From NCBI RefSeq assembly GCF_000719475.1, contig NZ_JOGO01000110.1, forward strand, positions 1 to 13,358: a DNA stretch of 13,358 nucleotides, written 5' to 3'. Below, piece after piece: positions 11,328-13,358 of this stretch (its first letter is position 1; each line of letters starts with the position of its first letter). The notes under the pieces were generated by a model that had not been told where the DNA came from, did no database searches, and saw only the letters and a list, made by a program, of their open reading frames with translations. The stretch is from Streptomyces sp. NRRL F-5630 (lineage in GTDB: Bacteria > Actinomycetota > Actinomycetes > Streptomycetales > Streptomycetaceae). A program made the translations under genes and the position numbers.

Positions 11328-13358
11328 TGGAGGATGTGGAGGCTCGTGACCGCGCGGGTCAGGGCGACGTAGAGGAGTTGCTCGCCGCGCGGGGCGCTCG
11401 CGCGGACGGCTGCGGGATCGAGGAGGACGACGTGGTCGAACTCCAGGCCCTTGGCGAGGCGCGCCGGGACGAGGGTGAGGCGGTCGGTGCGGGAGAGGGC
11501 GTGCGCGTCGAGCACGGCCCGTACCGGAGCATCGTCCGCGCACAACACCGCGACCGTTCCCGGGCGTTCGAGAGCTGCGCGCACCGCCGCGACGAGTGTC
11601 ATGGTGTCCGTGGCGCGCGTCGTGGTGAGCGCGGCCGGGTCGGCGCGCAGTGAGCGGGGCGGGCGCAGGGTGGGGGCGATGCGCGGGAGGAGGCGGCTCG
11701 CGAGGTCGAGGACGGGGGCGGGGACGCGGTAGCCCGTGGTGAGTTCGGTGTACTTGGTGGCGGGGCGGCCGAGGTGGGCGAGGTGCGTGGGCCAGTCGCG
11801 GGCGGCCCACGGGGTGGTGCCCTGGGCGAGGTCGCCCAGGACGGTGAGGGATCCCGCCGCGCCGAGGCGGCGGGCGATCGCGCGGCACTCCATCGCGGAG
11901 AGATCCTGCGCCTCGTCGACGACGATGTGCCCGAAGGCGGGCGGGTGCGCGAGCAGTCCGGCCACCTCGTCCAGGAGCACGAGATCAGCAGTCGTACGGG
12001 CCCGGCTCGTGGCCGGGCGGCGCAGCGCCTCGCATTCGGCGGCGTCGAGCAACCCGTCGGCATACAGCTCCGGTTGGGCCAGCGCCGCACGCAGCACGTC
12101 CTCCGGACGGGCCCTCGGCCACAGCGTGTCGAGGAGCGTGCGGACGGGGCGACCGTGGGCGACGCGGCGCTCCCACGCGGCGGTGCGGGGACCGGCGCGG
12201 CGTTCGGCGCGGGCGCGGACGAGGGCGAGGAGGCGGGCACGGAAGCGCTCGCGGCCCGCGTCGTAGGGGAGCGTGCCGTCGCCGACCGCGGTACGGATCG
12301 GGGCGAGCGCCTCACGGACGGCCTCGGCGTTCACGCGCCACAGCGCGGAGCCGTCGGGGACGGTGAGGGAGGCGTCGGCGTCCTCGGGTGCGGCGGTGAG
12401 GGCGTGGAGGGCGCGGTGCAGGAGGGTGGCGAGGCGGGGGTCGTGCTTGAGGCGGGCGGCGGGCGCGGGGTCCGTGGTGCGGGCGGGCCCGTGGTCGAGG
12501 AGGCCGGTGAGGGTGGAGTGGCGGACGCCTGACTCGCCGAGCGCGGGCAGGACTTCGGCGATGTGGCGGAGGAAGGCGGGGTTCGGTCCGAGGACGAGGA
12601 CGCCCGCGCGGCTCAGGCGGCGGGGGTGCGCGTACAGCAGGTACGCGACGCGGTGCAGGCCGACCGCCGTCTTGCCCGTGCCCGGGGCGCCCTGCACGCA
12701 GACCGAGACGTCGAGCGGGGCCCGGACCAGCGCGTCCTGCTCGGGCTGGAGCGTCGCGGCGATGTCGCGGAGCGGGCCGCTGCGGGGGCGCTCGATCTCG
12801 GCGAGGAGGAGAGGGCTCGTGCGGCTGGTGGGGGCTCCGGCGGCGTCCGGTACCCCAGCGGGGGCGGGGGCCTCGGCGGGGGCGGGGGCTTGGGCGGGCT
12901 CCGGATACTCGTCCTCGTACGCGGTGAGGGCGTCGTCGGAGCCGTCCGTTCCCGGCGCCCAGCCGAAGCGGCGGCGGCGGTCGAGGCCGTAGGGCTCGGC
13001 GGGGCTCGCGCGGTAGAAGGCACGGGCGACGGGGGCGCGCCAGTCGACGACGAGCGGGGGGACGGTGGGGTCCTCGGAGACGCGGCGGCGGCCGAGGTGG
13101 TAGCGCTGCCCGGCGTGGTCGCCGGCCCTGACCGGGTCCGGGGCGAAGTCGATACGGGCGAAAAAGAGGGGCCCCGGGGGGAGTTCGTCCAGGTCCCGGG
13201 CGTGACCGCGCAGGGCGCGGCCGAGCACCTCGGCGTCGGCGCCGGAGGCGGAGACGGTGGCACCTGTGACGACGTGGTCGTGGGCGGCCTCGCGTTCGGC
13301 CTCGACGGCGGCGCGGCAGCGGGCGTGGTGGGCGCGGGCGGCGAGGAGGGGGGCGGAG
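11282..13358 (-). CDS. HelD-like UvrD/Rep-family helicase, N-terminus outside the window
   Basis: The frame is open to the window edge: 691 residues are visible and the true start lies beyond 13358. In this partial numbering, residues 1-50 (ARAHHARCRAAVEAEREAAH) look like the N-terminal coiled-coil of HelD proteins. FFARIDF, VVDWRAPVARAFYRA and EIERPRSGPLRDI are HelD-type segments before the helicase core. Walker A GAPGTGKT is at 223-230, VVDEAQDLS has D481/E482, GDLAQGTTPWA, TTGYRVP and KGLEFDHVVLLDP follow, and YVALTRA begins at about 663. A Pro/Ala linker (EAPAPAGVPDAAGAPT) interrupts the region before the core. HelD-class ATPases release RNA polymerase from stalled complexes, and the actinobacterial HelR branch protects it from rifamycins. 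Whether this copy belongs to that branch cannot be decided from the visible part. It converges on the macrodomain gene. Confidence 0.85.
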   Translation of the reverse strand, partial: SAPLLAARAHHARCRAAVEAEREAAHDHVVTGATVSASGADAEVLGRALRGHARDLDELPPGPLFFARIDFAPDPVRAGDHAGQRYHLGRRRVSEDPTVPPLVVDWRAPVARAFYRASPAEPYGLDRRRRFGWAPGTDGSDDALTAYEDEYPEPAQAPAPAEAPAPAGVPDAAGAPTSRTSPLLLAEIERPRSGPLRDIAATLQPEQDALVRAPLDVSVCVQGAPGTGKTAVGLHRVAYLLYAHPRRLSRAGVLVLGPNPAFLRHIAEVLPALGESGVRHSTLTGLLDHGPARTTDPAPAARLKHDPRLATLLHRALHALTAAPEDADASLTVPDGSALWRVNAEAVREALAPIRTAVGDGTLPYDAGRERFRARLLALVRARAERRAGPRTAAWERRVAHGRPVRTLLDTLWPRARPEDVLRAALAQPELYADGLLDAAECEALRRPATSRARTTADLVLLDEVAGLLAHPPAFGHIVVDEAQDLSAMECRAIARRLGAAGSLTVLGDLAQGTTPWAARDWPTHLAHLGRPATKYTELTTGYRVPAPVLDLASRLLPRIAPTLRPPRSLRADPAALTTTRATDTMTLVAAVRAALERPGTVAVLCADDAPVRAVLDAHALSRTDRLTLVPARLAKGLEFDHVVLLDPAAVRASAPRGEQLLYVALTRAVTSLHILHGSPSPLGASARYDP

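Noticed and set aside
11599..12992. Several plus- and minus-strand open frames inside the helicase region
   Set aside because: The helicase motifs (Walker A, DEAQD, KGLEFD, ALTRA) fix the true frame. The others are Arg/Gly/Ala-rich shadows.

Overview
The window is very GC-rich, with G or C at almost every third codon position. It carries a WblA-type WhiB-like regulator, a DUF5753/DUF397 gene set and several leaderless-type promoters. Together these point to a Streptomyces chromosome; the species cannot be named from the sequence alone.

Left half (1-7509), conserved core. Two Get3/ArsA-type ATPases overlap by 4 bases (138-1142 and 1139-2488). They converge on wblA (2667-3140, minus). wblA is divergent from a class A penicillin-binding protein (3529-5808), which converges on a GatB/YqeY-domain gene (6029-6496, minus), which is divergent from a membrane-anchored metallophosphoesterase (6571-7509). 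From memory, the order ATPase pair - whiB-like - bifunctional PBP - metallophosphoesterase is also found in mycobacteria (Rv3679, Rv3680, whiB4, ponA2, Rv3683). The block is therefore an old actinobacterial cell-envelope and developmental cluster. Local oddities are an atypical linker inside the second ATPase, a 27-bp tandem duplication at the ATPase junction, and a C-terminal extension of WblA built from four 9-residue repeats.

Middle (7510-8412), integration scar. A tRNA-Pro(CGG) gene is followed by a 38-bp perfect palindrome. Beyond it lies an antisense fragment that looks like the last 32 residues of a tyrosine integrase. This is joined directly to the C-terminal part of a DUF5753 protein whose N-terminal DNA-binding part is gone. 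A DUF397 gene that looks intact follows. The simplest reading is the remains of an integrative element at a tRNA, reduced by deletion.

Right part (8413-13358), accessory genes. A 364-base non-coding stretch holds terminator-like hairpins, an 18-bp palindrome, a good -35/-10 promoter and a hairpin leader. The leader precedes a winged-helix/zinc-ribbon regulator (8777-9997). Next come a SAM methyltransferase (10007-10738) and a macrodomain protein (10735-11265), overlapping by ATGA. They converge on a HelD-like UvrD-family helicase (11282-13358, minus) that runs off the window. A long hairpin covering the end of the helicase reading frame separates the last two.

A recurring theme is initiation without a ribosome binding site. 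At least three genes (138, 3529, 10007) have a -10 hexamer ending exactly 6 bases before the start codon, as expected for leaderless mRNAs, and three more (6496 minus, 6571, 10735) fit more loosely. I did not find a demonstrably new multi-gene system. The most unusual items are the WblA repeat tail, the integrase/DUF5753 junction and the palindrome-promoter-hairpin leader of the regulator at 8777.
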